Under the pieces are notes generated by a model, which made no database searches, had not been told where the DNA came from, and saw only the letters and a program-made list of their open reading frames with translations. DNA of 64,000 nucleotides from Seonamhaeicola sp. (GTDB taxonomy: Bacteria; Bacteroidota; Bacteroidia; Flavobacteriales; Flavobacteriaceae): the NCBI RefSeq assembly GCF_028281565.1, contig NZ_JANQJQ010000015.1, positions 62,001 through 126,000 on the forward strand, written 5' to 3'. Each line of letters opens with the position of its first letter. Within the stretch, counting starts at the first letter, position 1. Below are positions 28,852-37,181 of the stretch, in pieces. Both the position numbers and the translations under genes were made by a program.

Positions 28852-29592
28852 TTATATCATTTTTGAAATTTTGTTCTGAAATGCAAAAAAAGCACGTTTT
28901 GAAGCTTTTTCTTCGGCCTTTTTCTTTGAAGTTGCCCTGGCTTTGGCCACTATTTTTTCATCAATGGAAAGCTTTACGGAAAAGTGTCTCACATCATCAT
29001 TTCCCGTATCTTCATAAACATTATACCCAAATGTTTTCTTTTCTTTCTGGCACCACTCTATAAGTAAGCTTTTATAGCTTATGACTTTGCCCTCAAGCTT
29101 TTCAATATCCACATACGGAATTATAACACGTTTGAATATAAACTTTTCACAGTATTTATAGCCTCGATCTAAAAAGATAGCACCCACAAGTGCTTCAAAT
29201 AAATTACCGTGAATATTATCTCCAAATTGTCCTGCAGGAATTTTGCTTTGTACTAAATTAATTAGGTTTAACTCTTTACCTAATTCATTTAAATGCTCTC
29301 TACTTACAACCTTAGAGCGCATCTTTGTCAAGTAACCTTCATCGCCGCTTGGCACCTCCTGATACAAGTGCGAGGCAATAACGGCACTTAACATGGCATC
29401 CCCTAAAAACTCTAACCGCTCATAATTGATAGCGTTACCCCCACTATCTTTTATGTTCATGGAGCGATGGGTGAATGCTGTTTTAAAATACTCAATACGT
29501 TTGGGTTTGAACCCAAGAATCTTGGTTATTTGCATAAAAAAATTCCCGTTGCGTTTAAAACGGGAATTTAATATGTTACGAATGTTTTTCAT
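28852..29592 (-). CDS. rnc: Ribonuclease III
   Basis: A 246-residue double-stranded-RNA endonuclease for rRNA and mRNA processing. The signature ERLEFLGDAMLSAVIA (about 80-95) and the second metal-binding block GNLFEALVGAIFLDRGY are intact, and a double-stranded-RNA-binding domain occupies about 165-240 (KARATSKKKAEEKASKRAF at the end). The first 20 residues (MKNIRNILNSRFKRNGNFF) match the extended N-terminus of Bacteroidota rnc, supporting this start. It follows fabF after 109 bases. Confidence 0.95.
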   Translation of the reverse strand: MKNIRNILNSRFKRNGNFFMQITKILGFKPKRIEYFKTAFTHRSMNIKDSGGNAINYERLEFLGDAMLSAVIASHLYQEVPSGDEGYLTKMRSKVVSREHLNELGKELNLINLVQSKIPAGQFGDNIHGNLFEALVGAIFLDRGYKYCEKFIFKRVIIPYVDIEKLEGKVISYKSLLIEWCQKEKKTFGYNVYEDTGNDDVRHFSVKLSIDEKIVAKARATSKKKAEEKASKRAFFAFQNKISKMI

Positions 29593-29701
29593 CTGATAAT
29601 TAATACTCTATTTTAATGTCAGATGTAATAAACCATGGTTCATATCAATATGTAAAATTTAATTTATCGTTATGGTTTATTTCATTCGGGATTCTGTCTA
29701 T

Positions 29702-30949
29702 CTATATTTTCCTGAATAATACACAAGCGTTATGTCCGCCAAATCCAAATGTATTACTCATTGCTACATTTACGTCGCGTTTTTGAGCCTTGTTTAAAGT
29801 TAAATTTAATTCCGGATCAATATTTTCATCAACCGTAGTGTGATTTATTGTTGGAGGCACTACACCATGCTCTATAGCTAAAATACTCGCTATGGCTTCA
29901 ATAGCCCCGGCTGCACCTAACAGGTGCCCTGTCATTGATTTTGTAGAATTAATATTTATGTTTTTTGCATGACTTCCAAATACTTTTGATATGGCTTTAA
30001 GTTCTGCCACATCACCTAAAGGCGTAGAGGTACCATGTGTATTAATATGGTCTACATCTTCCGGGTTAAGTCCTGCATTTTCTAAACAATTTTTCATTAC
30101 CTCAACTACACCAAGTCCTTCCGGGTGAGGTGCCGTCATGTGATAGGCATCTGAAGATAAACCTCCACCTGCAACTTCCGCATAAATTTTAGCGCCTCTT
30201 GCTTTGGCATGCTCATACTCTTCTAAAATTAAAGCACCTGCTCCTTCGCCTAAAACAAAACCATCTCTGGTTGCATCAAAGGGTCTTGAAGCTGTTTCTG
30301 GACTTTCATTTCTGGTTGATAGTGCATGCATGGCATTAAAACCACCCATACCGGCTATGGTAACTGCCGCTTCACTTCCTCCTGTAACAACTACATCTGT
30401 GTACCCTAAACGTATAGAGTTCAGGGCATCAAATAAAGCATTGGCAGAAGAAGCACAAGCAGAAACCGTTGTGTAATTCGGCCCCATAAAACCATGCTTT
30501 ATGGAGATGTTTGCTGGTGCAATATCAGCAATCATTTTTGGAATAAAGAAAGGGTTGAACCTTGGAGACCCATCTCCTGCAGCAAAGTTTAATACTTCTT
30601 GCTGAAAGGTTTCTAAGCCACCAATACCTGCTCCCCATATAACACCCACGCGCAACTTGTTAACCTCGTCCAGGTTTAATTTGGCATCTGCAATAGCTTC
30701 ATCTGAAGCTACCATAGCATATTGCGCAAACTTATCCATTTTACGAGCTTCTTTTCTGTCAAGAAAATCGGTTGCATTAAAGTTTTTTACCTCGCAAGCA
30801 AACTTGGTTTTAAACTTTTCGGTATCATAATACGTTATAGGCGCAGCACCGCTTTTACCATTAGCCAGACCATCCCAATATTCATCTTTGGTATTGCCTA
30901 TTGGTGTTAAAGCCCCTAAACCTGTGACTACAACTCGCTTTAATTCCAT
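29702..30949 (-). CDS. fabF: Beta-ketoacyl-ACP synthase II
   Basis: A 415-residue condensing enzyme that extends acyl-ACP with malonyl-ACP in type II fatty-acid synthesis. The catalytic triad is Cys165 (VSACASS), His305 (INTHGTSTPLGD) and His342 (MTGHLLGAAG). The C-terminal NTFGFGGHN is standard. It starts 12 bases after the acpP stop and is co-transcribed with its carrier-protein substrate. Confidence 0.97.
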   Translation of the reverse strand: MELKRVVVTGLGALTPIGNTKDEYWDGLANGKSGAAPITYYDTEKFKTKFACEVKNFNATDFLDRKEARKMDKFAQYAMVASDEAIADAKLNLDEVNKLRVGVIWGAGIGGLETFQQEVLNFAAGDGSPRFNPFFIPKMIADIAPANISIKHGFMGPNYTTVSACASSANALFDALNSIRLGYTDVVVTGGSEAAVTIAGMGGFNAMHALSTRNESPETASRPFDATRDGFVLGEGAGALILEEYEHAKARGAKIYAEVAGGGLSSDAYHMTAPHPEGLGVVEVMKNCLENAGLNPEDVDHINTHGTSTPLGDVAELKAISKVFGSHAKNININSTKSMTGHLLGAAGAIEAIASILAIEHGVVPPTINHTTVDENIDPELNLTLNKAQKRDVNVAMSNTFGFGGHNACVLFRKI

Positions 30950-30961
30950 AAAGTAATGTGC

Positions 30962-31195
30962 TTATTTTGCAGCTTCTATGTAAGAAATAGCTTGACCAAC
31001 TGTTGCTATATTTTCAGCTTGATCATCTGGTATTTGAATGTCGAATTCTTTTTCGAATTCCATAATTAGTTCTACAGTGTCTAATGAGTCTGCTCCTAAA
31101 TCGTTAGTGAAGCTAGCTTCTGCAACAACTTCGTTCTCATCAACTCCTAATTTGTCTACGATAATCGCTTTTACTCTTGATGCAATGTCTGACAT
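30962..31195 (-). CDS. acpP: Acyl carrier protein
   Basis: A 77-residue acidic carrier protein. Ser37 in [10 protein letters not shown] is the 4'-phosphopantetheine attachment site. First gene of the acpP-fabF-rnc block. Confidence 0.97.
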   Translation of the reverse strand: MSDIASRVKAIIVDKLGVDENEVVAEASFTNDLGADSLDTVELIMEFEKEFDIQIPDDQAENIATVGQAISYIEAAK

Positions 31196-31495
31196 AATCT
31201 TTTAATTTTAAGTTTTAATTCAGTTGGCAAAAATAAAAAACTTTATTTTTAAAACACATCTTTACTATAAAAATGTGTTTGTAATTTACTAAAATAACTT
31301 TTAAGTATTTTAATTTTACCTCCTAATTGTTAATAATTATTCTTTTTTTTGTTCGAACAATCTTAACATTACTATCGGTCATATGAAATGAGCTTGACGA
31401 ACTTTACAAGGCATTCTTTAAATTTTGATAGCGAATTACATACCTGTGCTGAGCTAAGCCGAAGTATGACTGTAATTTAAAATATAAACCATCAG
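31196..31495. other. 300-base spacer between divergent acpP and purN
   Basis: It contains the acpP promoter near its left end. On the right, around 31444-31470, a degenerate inverted repeat (GTGCTGAGCTAAGCCGAAGT) resembles dispersed intergenic repeats. No reading frame or RNA gene is evident in it. Confidence 0.6.
31228..31258 (-). promoter_or_regulatory. Probable acpP promoter (Bacteroidota type)
   Basis: On the minus strand TATTTTTG (31228-31235) matches the -7 box TAnnTTTG, and TGTG (31255-31258) lies exactly 19 bases upstream where TTTG is expected. The predicted start is about 28 bases before the acpP ATG. Confidence 0.6.
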
Positions 31496-32062
31496 ATGAA
31501 ACGTGTGGTAATTTTTGCATCCGGAAGCGGATCTAATGCTGAAAATTTAATTAAGTTTTTTCAAAACAGCGATAATGTATCTGTTATTCAGATACTTACA
31601 AACAATCCCCATGCCAAAGTTCTGGACCGTGCCAAAAGACTCAAAGTGAGTGCCTTATCGTTCAACAGAGTGGCTTTCACAAAGACTAATGATGTATTGA
31701 ACATTTTAAAAGTCTCAAACCCGGACCTTATTATATTAGCCGGATTTTTATGGAAGTTCCCGGAGACTATTTTAAACGTATTTCCTAACAAAGTGATTAA
31801 TATACACCCTGCTTTATTACCAAAATTTGGAGGTAAAGGCATGTATGGTATGCATGTACATAATGCTGTGGTTGAAAACAAGGAAACTGAAACCGGTATT
31901 ACCATTCATTATGTTAATGAAAACTATGATGAAGGCGCTACCATTTTTCAAGCAAAATGCGAAGTATTCCCTACTGATACTGCCGAAGATGTGGCCGCTA
32001 AGATTCATGCACTGGAAATGGAGCATTTTCCAAAGGTGGTTGAGAAACTTTTGAATGAGTAA
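31496..32062 (+). CDS. purN: Phosphoribosylglycinamide formyltransferase
   Basis: A 188-residue enzyme of purine synthesis that transfers a formyl group from 10-formyltetrahydrofolate to GAR. FASGSGSNAENL binds the substrate phosphate; the catalytic residues are Asn102 and His104 in NIHPALLPKFGG and Asp145 in NYDEGATIFQ. The gene overlaps rnhA by eight bases. purF is a few genes downstream. Confidence 0.96.
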   Translation: MKRVVIFASGSGSNAENLIKFFQNSDNVSVIQILTNNPHAKVLDRAKRLKVSALSFNRVAFTKTNDVLNILKVSNPDLIILAGFLWKFPETILNVFPNKVINIHPALLPKFGGKGMYGMHVHNAVVENKETETGITIHYVNENYDEGATIFQAKCEVFPTDTAEDVAAKIHALEMEHFPKVVEKLLNE

Positions 32063-32696
32063 AAAGAAGCAAAAATATTACGCCGTTTGGAAAGGTCATA
32101 AAACAGGGGTTTTTGAATCCTGGGATGACTGCAAAGCCCAGATAAAAGATTTTCAGGGAGCCCGGTACAAATCCTTTTCAACATTTGAAGCTGCCAAAAA
32201 AGCATTGAAAGGAAACTATAAAGACTACATTGGAAAATCGGCAAAATTCAAAAGCGAACTTTCCGAAGCACAGCTTAAAAAAATTGGGCAACCTAACTAC
32301 AACTCTATCTCGGTTGATGCTGCCTCTAGTGGCAACCCGGGGAAAATGGAATACCGTGGCGTGGATACCAAAACAAAAAAACAACTTTTCATTCAGGGCC
32401 CTTTTGAAGAAGGCACTAATAATATAGGCGAGTTTTTAGCAATAGTACACGGATTGGCTTTTTTAAAAAAGCACAATAGCAATCATATTATATATACCGA
32501 TTCCAGAACCGCTATGAGTTGGGTCAGAAAGAAAAACTGTAACACCAAACTGGAACGCACCGAAAAAAACAAGCCGCTTTTTGAATTGGTCGACAGAGCC
32601 GTGAACTGGTTAAAGTCTAACACTTACGATACAGTTATTGTCAAATGGGAAACTAAAGCCTGGGGAGAAATTCCTGCTGATTTTGGGAGAAAATAA
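32055..32696 (+). CDS. rnhA: RNase HI with N-terminal viroplasmin domain
   Basis: A 213-residue enzyme removing RNA from RNA-DNA hybrids. Residues about 7-52 form a caulimovirus-viroplasmin-like domain (YYAVWKGHKTGVFESWDDC, FQGARYKSFSTFEAA), which binds hybrids in eukaryotic RNase H1. The catalytic domain has Asp88, Glu126 and Asp149; the C-terminal WGEIPADFGRK is the form usual in Bacteroidota. It starts inside the end of purN with an 8-base overlap. In the spacer after it, an 8-base-pair long-range stem (32695-32702 with 32765-32772, followed by T) could act as a weak terminator. Confidence 0.92.
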   Translation: MSKKKQKYYAVWKGHKTGVFESWDDCKAQIKDFQGARYKSFSTFEAAKKALKGNYKDYIGKSAKFKSELSEAQLKKIGQPNYNSISVDAASSGNPGKMEYRGVDTKTKKQLFIQGPFEEGTNNIGEFLAIVHGLAFLKKHNSNHIIYTDSRTAMSWVRKKNCNTKLERTEKNKPLFELVDRAVNWLKSNTYDTVIVKWETKAWGEIPADFGRK

Positions 32697-32898
32697 AAGT
32701 GCCTTAAAAAAATCAGGGAACATAAATAATTTATATCCCCCAATCTCAATCAAATCGATTAATAGCACTTTTTAGACACCTCATTTTTTAAAAAGTCACA
32801 ACCTTATTAAAAAAGAGCAAAATGAAAGCGTGAAATACCCCTATGCTCTTCCTCAGAAATAGTTCGTTTCAAGAAATTTTTTATTGGAAAAATTAATG

Positions 32899-32906
32899 TA
32901 CTTTTG
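32899..32906 (+). promoter_or_regulatory. -7 box upstream of the PfkB kinase gene
   Basis: TACTTTTG matches TAnnTTTG exactly and lies 22 bases before the ATG. No good TTTG box is seen at the 19-base position, only a T-rich tract. Confidence 0.5.
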
Positions 32907-32927
32907 CACAAAATTGTCAGTCCTTTT

Positions 32928-33854
32928 ATGGGTAAATTAGTTATAGTTGGCACCATAGCGTTTGATGCTATTGAAACGCCATTCGGAAAAACCGATAAAA
33001 TACTTGGTGGTGCCGCAACTTTTATAGGGTTAGCCGCTTCTCATTTTAGCGTAGATGCTGCAGCCGTATCAATTGTGGGAGGTGATTTTCCCCAGGATTA
33101 TTTAGATTTATTATCCAACAGAAATATTGACCTTACCGGTGTAGAAATTGTAAAAGAAGGCAAAACATTTTTCTGGAGCGGTCGATATCATAACGATATG
33201 AATTCCAGAGATACTCTGGTCACAGAACTTAATACCCTTGCAGAATTCAATCCTGTAGTTCCTGCAAACTATCGTGATGCCAGTGTGGTTATGTTAGGGA
33301 ATTTACACCCGCAAACCCAAATGAGTGTTTTGGATCAAATGACCAGGAAACCGGATTTGGTTATTTTAGATACTATGAATTTTTGGATGGATTCTGCCCT
33401 GGAAGATTTGCACAATGTTATAAAACGCGTTGATGTCATCACCATAAATGATGAAGAAGCAAGACAGCTTACCGGAGAATATTCTTTGGTGGTTGCTGCC
33501 AGAAAAATTTATGCCATGGGGCCAAAATATGTGGTGATCAAAAAAGGAGAACACGGTGCTTTATTGTTCCATGATGACAATGTATTCTATGCCCCTGCGT
33601 TACCATTAGAAGAAGTGTTTGACCCAACCGGTGCCGGCGATACGTTTGCCGGAGGTTTTGCGGGGTACCTGGCAAAAACAAATGACACCTCATTTGAAAA
33701 TATGAAGAACGCTATTATTTACGGTTCTACATTAGCATCGTTTTGCGTTGAAAAATTTGGAACGGAGCGTATGCTGAATTTATCAAATGACGAAGTACAT
33801 AAACGACTACTGCAGTTTAAGCAATTAACGCAGTTTGAAATAGAATTAACCTAA
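32928..33854 (+). CDS. PfkB family sugar or nucleoside kinase
   Basis: A 308-residue ribokinase-family enzyme that phosphorylates a sugar or nucleoside with ATP. I use ATG 32928; a TTG 24 bases upstream is open but would start within the promoter. The anion-hole and catalytic-base motif DPTGAGDTFAGGFAG (about 238-252) and the N-terminal LGGAATFIGLAASHF are intact. The protein fits the Bacteroidota group annotated simply as sugar kinase; the substrate cannot be read. It lies between rnhA and purF, with its own promoter-like box and terminator. Confidence 0.9.
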   Translation: MGKLVIVGTIAFDAIETPFGKTDKILGGAATFIGLAASHFSVDAAAVSIVGGDFPQDYLDLLSNRNIDLTGVEIVKEGKTFFWSGRYHNDMNSRDTLVTELNTLAEFNPVVPANYRDASVVMLGNLHPQTQMSVLDQMTRKPDLVILDTMNFWMDSALEDLHNVIKRVDVITINDEEARQLTGEYSLVVAARKIYAMGPKYVVIKKGEHGALLFHDDNVFYAPALPLEEVFDPTGAGDTFAGGFAGYLAKTNDTSFENMKNAIIYGSTLASFCVEKFGTERMLNLSNDEVHKRLLQFKQLTQFEIELT

Positions 33855-33859
33855 CTTAG

Positions 33860-33885
33860 CGCGCTCAAAAATAGAGCGCGTTTTT
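33860..33885 (+). terminator. Intrinsic terminator of the PfkB kinase gene
   Basis: CGCGCTC (33860-33866) pairs perfectly with GAGCGCG (33874-33880) around AAAAATA, followed by five T. Confidence 0.85.
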
Positions 33886-33899
33886 AATTAAAAAGAATT

Positions 33900-33957
33900 C
33901 CTCGCATGCTTGCATCGAGGTTTCCATTAAAATTATCATTCCCGTGAAGGCGGGAAT
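33900..33957. repeat. REP-like double palindrome, copy B
   Basis: A first imperfect palindrome CCTCG-C-ATGC-TT-GCAT-CGAGG (33900-33920) is followed by TTTCCATTAAAATTAT and a second palindrome ATTCCCG/CGGGAAT (33938-33957). The layout and linker resemble the element at 15850-15925. Such elements are dispersed in Flavobacteriaceae genomes. Confidence 0.65.
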
Positions 33958-34044
33958 CAAATAAAGTCTAGAAATCTAGATAAACTATTTTTATTATTTC
34001 CGTACGTCTAACTAAAGACTGTTAGAGGCGAAAAAAAATTAAAT

Positions 34045-35943
34045 ATGAGTGATATCTTAAAACACGAATGTGGTATAGCTGTTATAAGACTTTTAAAACC
34101 GCTGGAATATTACAAAGAAAAGTATGGAAGTGCATTTTACGGTGTAAATAAAATGTACCTCATGATGGAAAAACAGCACAACCGTGGACAGGATGGTGCC
34201 GGTTTTGCCAGTATTAAATTAAACACCAAACCCGGAGAACGTTATATAAGTAGAATTCGCTCCATAGCCCAACAACCCATACAAGATATTTTTGGTCAAA
34301 TTAATGACCGTATTAATAATGAGTTTAAAGCACACCCTGAATATCTGGATGATGTGGCCGCTCAAAAAAAGAATATCCCTTATATAGGTGAAGTCCTTTT
34401 GGGACATGTACGTTATGGTACTTTTGGTAAAAACAGTGTAGAAAGTGTACACCCGTTTTTAAGACAGAATAACTGGATGCACCGTAACCTAATCATGGCC
34501 GGTAACTTTAATATGACCAATGTTAAGGAATTATTTAGTAACCTCATTGAATTGGGACAGCACCCTAAAGAGTATACGGATACCATTACAGTAATGGAAA
34601 AGATCGGTCACTTTTTAGATGATGCCGTTAGTAAAATATACAAAGACTTAAAACGAGAAGGTTATAACAAACGGGAGGCATCACCTTTAATTGCTGAACG
34701 CTTAAAACTTTCTAAGCTTTTGAAACGTGCGGCCAAAAACTGGGATGGTGGTTACGCCATGGCAGGACTTATTGGTCATGGAGATTCTTTTGTTTTAAGG
34801 GACCCTGCCGGTATTCGTCCCGCATATTATTATAAAGACGACGAAGTAGTTGTTGTTGCTTCAGAAAGACCTGTCATTCAAACAGTTTTTAATGTCCCTT
34901 TTGAGGCGGTACACGAATTGCCTCCGGGGAACGCTATTATCACCAAAAATTCCGGTGAGGTTAGGATTAAGGAAATTTTAGAACCCTTAGAAAGAAAAGC
35001 ATGTTCCTTTGAGCGTATTTATTTTTCCAGGGGAAGTGATGCCGAGATTTATCAGGAACGAAAAATGCTTGGTAAGTTATTAATGCCAAAAGTATTTGAG
35101 GCTATAGACAACGATACGAGAAATACCGTTTTCTCATACATTCCCAATACGGCCGAAACCTCATTTTATGGTATGGTAGAAACCGCCGAAAATGAACTCA
35201 ATAAATCGAAAACCAAAACCATTTTGAGCGGGCAACGCAATATTTCAGCTGAAGAAGTCACCAATATACTATCGGAAAGAATTCGGGTTGAAAAAATAGC
35301 TATTAAAGATGTAAAGCTTAGAACCTTCATTACTGAAGACAGTAGTAGAGACGACTTGGTGGCTCATGTTTACGACATTACCTATGGCGTAGTAAAACCA
35401 AACGACAACCTGGTGATTATTGACGATAGTATTGTAAGAGGAACCACTTTAAAAAAGAGCATTCTGAAAATGCTTGACAGGTTGAACCCCAAAAAGATTA
35501 TTGTGGTCTCTTCCGCCCCTCAGATCCGTTATCCGGATTGCTATGGCATTGATATGGCTAACCTGGAAAGTTTGGTAGCATTTAGAGCTGCCCTGGCATT
35601 ACATAAAGACCGCAATACTTACAATACTATTGAAGACGTTTATAATAAATGTAAAGCTCAGGAAGACCTTGATGATAAAGATGTACAAAACTTTGTGAAA
35701 GAGATTTATAATCCGTTTACAGATGAACAAATATCAGATAAGATAGCGGAACTATTAAGCGACGAAAGTATTGAAGCTGAGGTTAAAATAATCTTTCAAC
35801 CTGTTGAGAATTTACACAAAGCTTGCCCTAAAAACCTGGGAGACTGGTACTTTACAGGGAACTACCCAACGGTTGGAGGGAATAGAGTTGTGAACCGGGC
35901 ATTTATTAATTTTTATGAAGGCAATAAAGAACGTGCTTATTAA
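34045..35943 (+). CDS. purF: Amidophosphoribosyltransferase
   Basis: First step of purine synthesis: makes phosphoribosylamine from PRPP and glutamine. Residues about 9-330 are the class II glutaminase domain; Cys9 (KHECGIAV) would become the N-terminal nucleophile after removal of the propeptide. EKQHNRGQDGAGFASI and the HVRYGTFG block follow. The PRPP-binding loop NLVIIDDSIVRGTT is at about 452-465. At 632 residues it is about 125 longer than the E. coli enzyme, with the extra sequence spread in insertions and the C-terminus (residues 560-632); this is the long form seen in Bacteroidota. Confidence 0.92.
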   Translation: MSDILKHECGIAVIRLLKPLEYYKEKYGSAFYGVNKMYLMMEKQHNRGQDGAGFASIKLNTKPGERYISRIRSIAQQPIQDIFGQINDRINNEFKAHPEYLDDVAAQKKNIPYIGEVLLGHVRYGTFGKNSVESVHPFLRQNNWMHRNLIMAGNFNMTNVKELFSNLIELGQHPKEYTDTITVMEKIGHFLDDAVSKIYKDLKREGYNKREASPLIAERLKLSKLLKRAAKNWDGGYAMAGLIGHGDSFVLRDPAGIRPAYYYKDDEVVVVASERPVIQTVFNVPFEAVHELPPGNAIITKNSGEVRIKEILEPLERKACSFERIYFSRGSDAEIYQERKMLGKLLMPKVFEAIDNDTRNTVFSYIPNTAETSFYGMVETAENELNKSKTKTILSGQRNISAEEVTNILSERIRVEKIAIKDVKLRTFITEDSSRDDLVAHVYDITYGVVKPNDNLVIIDDSIVRGTTLKKSILKMLDRLNPKKIIVVSSAPQIRYPDCYGIDMANLESLVAFRAALALHKDRNTYNTIEDVYNKCKAQEDLDDKDVQNFVKEIYNPFTDEQISDKIAELLSDESIEAEVKIIFQPVENLHKACPKNLGDWYFTGNYPTVGGNRVVNRAFINFYEGNKERAY

Positions 35944-35990
35944 ATGGCAATTTCGCAACCATTTACGGTTAAACTATAAAAAATGCATTT

Positions 35991-36042
35991 TGTCTGATAA
36001 ATGTGCGCTTTATCTAATAAATAATCCTATTATCTAAAATAC
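35991..36042 (+). repeat. Three phased 20-base repeats upstream of sRNA copy 1
   Basis: Related words TGTCTGATAAAT, TATCTAATAAAT and TATCTAAAATAC start at 35991, 36011 and 36031, exactly 20 bases apart (about two helical turns). They end just before the -7 box at 36046. They may be regulator sites, or AT-rich coincidence. Confidence 0.4.
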
Positions 36043-36045
36043 ATA

Positions 36046-36053
36046 TAAATTGG
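36046..36053 (+). promoter_or_regulatory. -7-like box of small RNA copy 1
   Basis: TAAATTGG differs from TAnnTTTG by one base and ends four bases before the conserved element. The spacing is the same as in copy 2. No -33 box is evident. Confidence 0.45.
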
Positions 36054-36057
36054 TCTC

Positions 36058-36130
36058 ACCATAACATAAGTAGGTTAAGTTCATGGTAGATTTGGGGCAA
36101 AAAAAGGTGAACTCTCGTTCGCCTTTTTTT
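36058..36130 (+). ncRNA. Candidate small RNA, copy 1 of a tandem pair
   Basis: A predicted transcript of about 73 bases. It begins with ACCATAACATAAG, has a 46-base segment identical to copy 2 except for one base, and ends in a terminator hairpin with seven T. The first five bases (ACCAT) can pair with ATGGT at 36083-36087, giving a 5' hairpin, then an unpaired AGATTTGGGGCAAA stretch, then the terminator. No open reading frame is shared by the two copies. I know no named RNA family with this sequence. Support is the duplication with aligned -7 boxes and terminators; expression is not shown. Confidence 0.6.
36099..36130 (+). terminator. Intrinsic terminator of small RNA copy 1
   Basis: GGTGAAC (36106-36112) pairs with GTTCGCC (36117-36123) including one G-U pair, loop TCTC, preceded by seven A and followed by seven T. 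Confidence 0.85.
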
Positions 36131-36273
36131 ATGCAATTTAGTTTCTGAAATAACCTGATATTCATTCAAAAGAAGACCTGTTTTCACTTCATCCCCTTTT
36201 TTAAGCCTTATCCCTGTTAAGCCAATTTATTAGTAGTTCAACCAAAATATTTTCTCAATCTCCGGTACACCTA

Positions 36274-36281
36274 TACATTTG
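36274..36281 (+). promoter_or_regulatory. -7 box of small RNA copy 2
   Basis: TACATTTG matches TAnnTTTG exactly, four bases before the conserved element. TTTC at 36251-36254 lies 19 bases upstream, one mismatch from the TTTG box. Confidence 0.6.
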
Positions 36282-36285
36282 AAGA

Positions 36286-36356
36286 ACCATAACATAAGTA
36301 GGTTAAGTTTATGGTAGATTTGGGGCAAAAAGGTGAGCGTTCTAGCTCACCTTTTT
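36286..36356 (+). ncRNA. Candidate small RNA, copy 2 of a tandem pair
   Basis: A predicted transcript of about 71 bases. It shares the 46-base body with copy 1 (one change, C to T, which lengthens the 5' stem from five to seven pairs: ACCATAA with TTATGGT). It then has a different terminator hairpin with the same outer bases. It has the better promoter of the two. It ends about 40 bases before the convergent terminator of the superoxide dismutase gene. See copy 1 for limits. Confidence 0.6.
36332..36356 (+). terminator. Intrinsic terminator of small RNA copy 2
   Basis: GGTGAGC (36332-36338) pairs perfectly with GCTCACC (36345-36351), loop GTTCTA, followed by five T. Compared with copy 1, an A-T pair has become G-C by changes on both sides of the stem. 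Confidence 0.88.
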
Positions 36357-36391
36357 CATTTGTTCTTTTTTTGAACCCGGGGTAACTCCAT

Positions 36392-36426
36392 AAAAAAATC
36401 GCCTGGAAAATGCTCCAGACGATTTT
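36392..36426 (-). terminator. Intrinsic terminator of the superoxide dismutase gene
   Basis: AAAATCGCCTGGA (36395-36407) pairs with TCCAGACGATTTT (36414-36426) with one wobble. Read on the minus strand it is followed by a run of T (36392-36398). Confidence 0.85.
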
Positions 36427-36449
36427 ATAACACTTAAAATTAAATTTGA

Positions 36450-37058
36450 TTACTTTGCTTCCGCGTAGCGCCTTTCAACTTCATTCCAGTTAATCACATT
36501 AAAGAATGCATTGATATAATCCGGACGTCTGTTTTGATAGTTTAAATAGTAAGCATGCTCCCAAACATCTAATCCTAAAATTGGAGTTCCGCCACAACCA
36601 ATTCCCGGCATTAACGGATTATCCTGATTAGCGGTAGAGCAAATTTCAATCTTACCGCCTTTGTGCGCACATAACCAGGCCCAACCAGATCCAAAACGTG
36701 TTGCCGCCGCTTTACTGAAAGCCGCAATAAATTCGTCTTTAGATCCATAAGTTGCCTCAATAGCATCTTTTAATTCACCTGATAAATAACCTCTGTCCTC
36801 AGGGTTCATGACTGTCCAGAATAATGAGTGATTATAAAATCCACCGCCATTATTTCTAACTGCACCATTATTCATATCTAAATTAGTAAGGATCTCTTCT
36901 ACAGACTGCCCTTCTAAATCGGTTCCTGCAATAGCATTATTAAAATTGTTTGTATATCCCTGATGATGTTTAGAATGATGTATCTCCATAGTACGAGCAT
37001 CAATATGTGGTTCTAAAGCATCGTATGCATACCCTAAATCTGGTAATTCAAAAGCCAT
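36450..37058 (-). CDS. sodA: Superoxide dismutase, Mn/Fe family (Mn-type signature)
   Basis: A 202-residue cytoplasmic enzyme that dismutates superoxide. Metal ligands are His27 (MEIHHSKHH), the His of FYNHSLFW, and Asp and His of [19 protein letters not shown]. Gly in NNGGGFYNH with Gln in [10 protein letters not shown] is the pattern of Mn-type enzymes, although Bacteroidota members can be cambialistic. Single gene with its own terminator. A TAAATTTG box on the minus strand at 37095-37102 is a possible promoter. Confidence 0.95.
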   Translation of the reverse strand: MAFELPDLGYAYDALEPHIDARTMEIHHSKHHQGYTNNFNNAIAGTDLEGQSVEEILTNLDMNNGAVRNNGGGFYNHSLFWTVMNPEDRGYLSGELKDAIEATYGSKDEFIAAFSKAAATRFGSGWAWLCAHKGGKIEICSTANQDNPLMPGIGCGGTPILGLDVWEHAYYLNYQNRRPDYINAFFNVINWNEVERRYAEAK

Positions 37059-37181
37059 AATTTCTTGTTTTATTATTATTAATTAATTTCATTTCAAATT
37101 TACATATAAAAGGCTTCAATTAAAAATAATAAATTGTTATGAAACCATTGATAGTTTTTATCTTGTTGCAAATTATCATTC

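Noticed and set aside
36083-36148. Micro-ORF starting at the ATGGTAGAT inside the candidate sRNAs
   Set aside because: The two copies share only seven codons; the A-run length difference then shifts the frame, and both frames run through the terminator. A conserved peptide is not supported.
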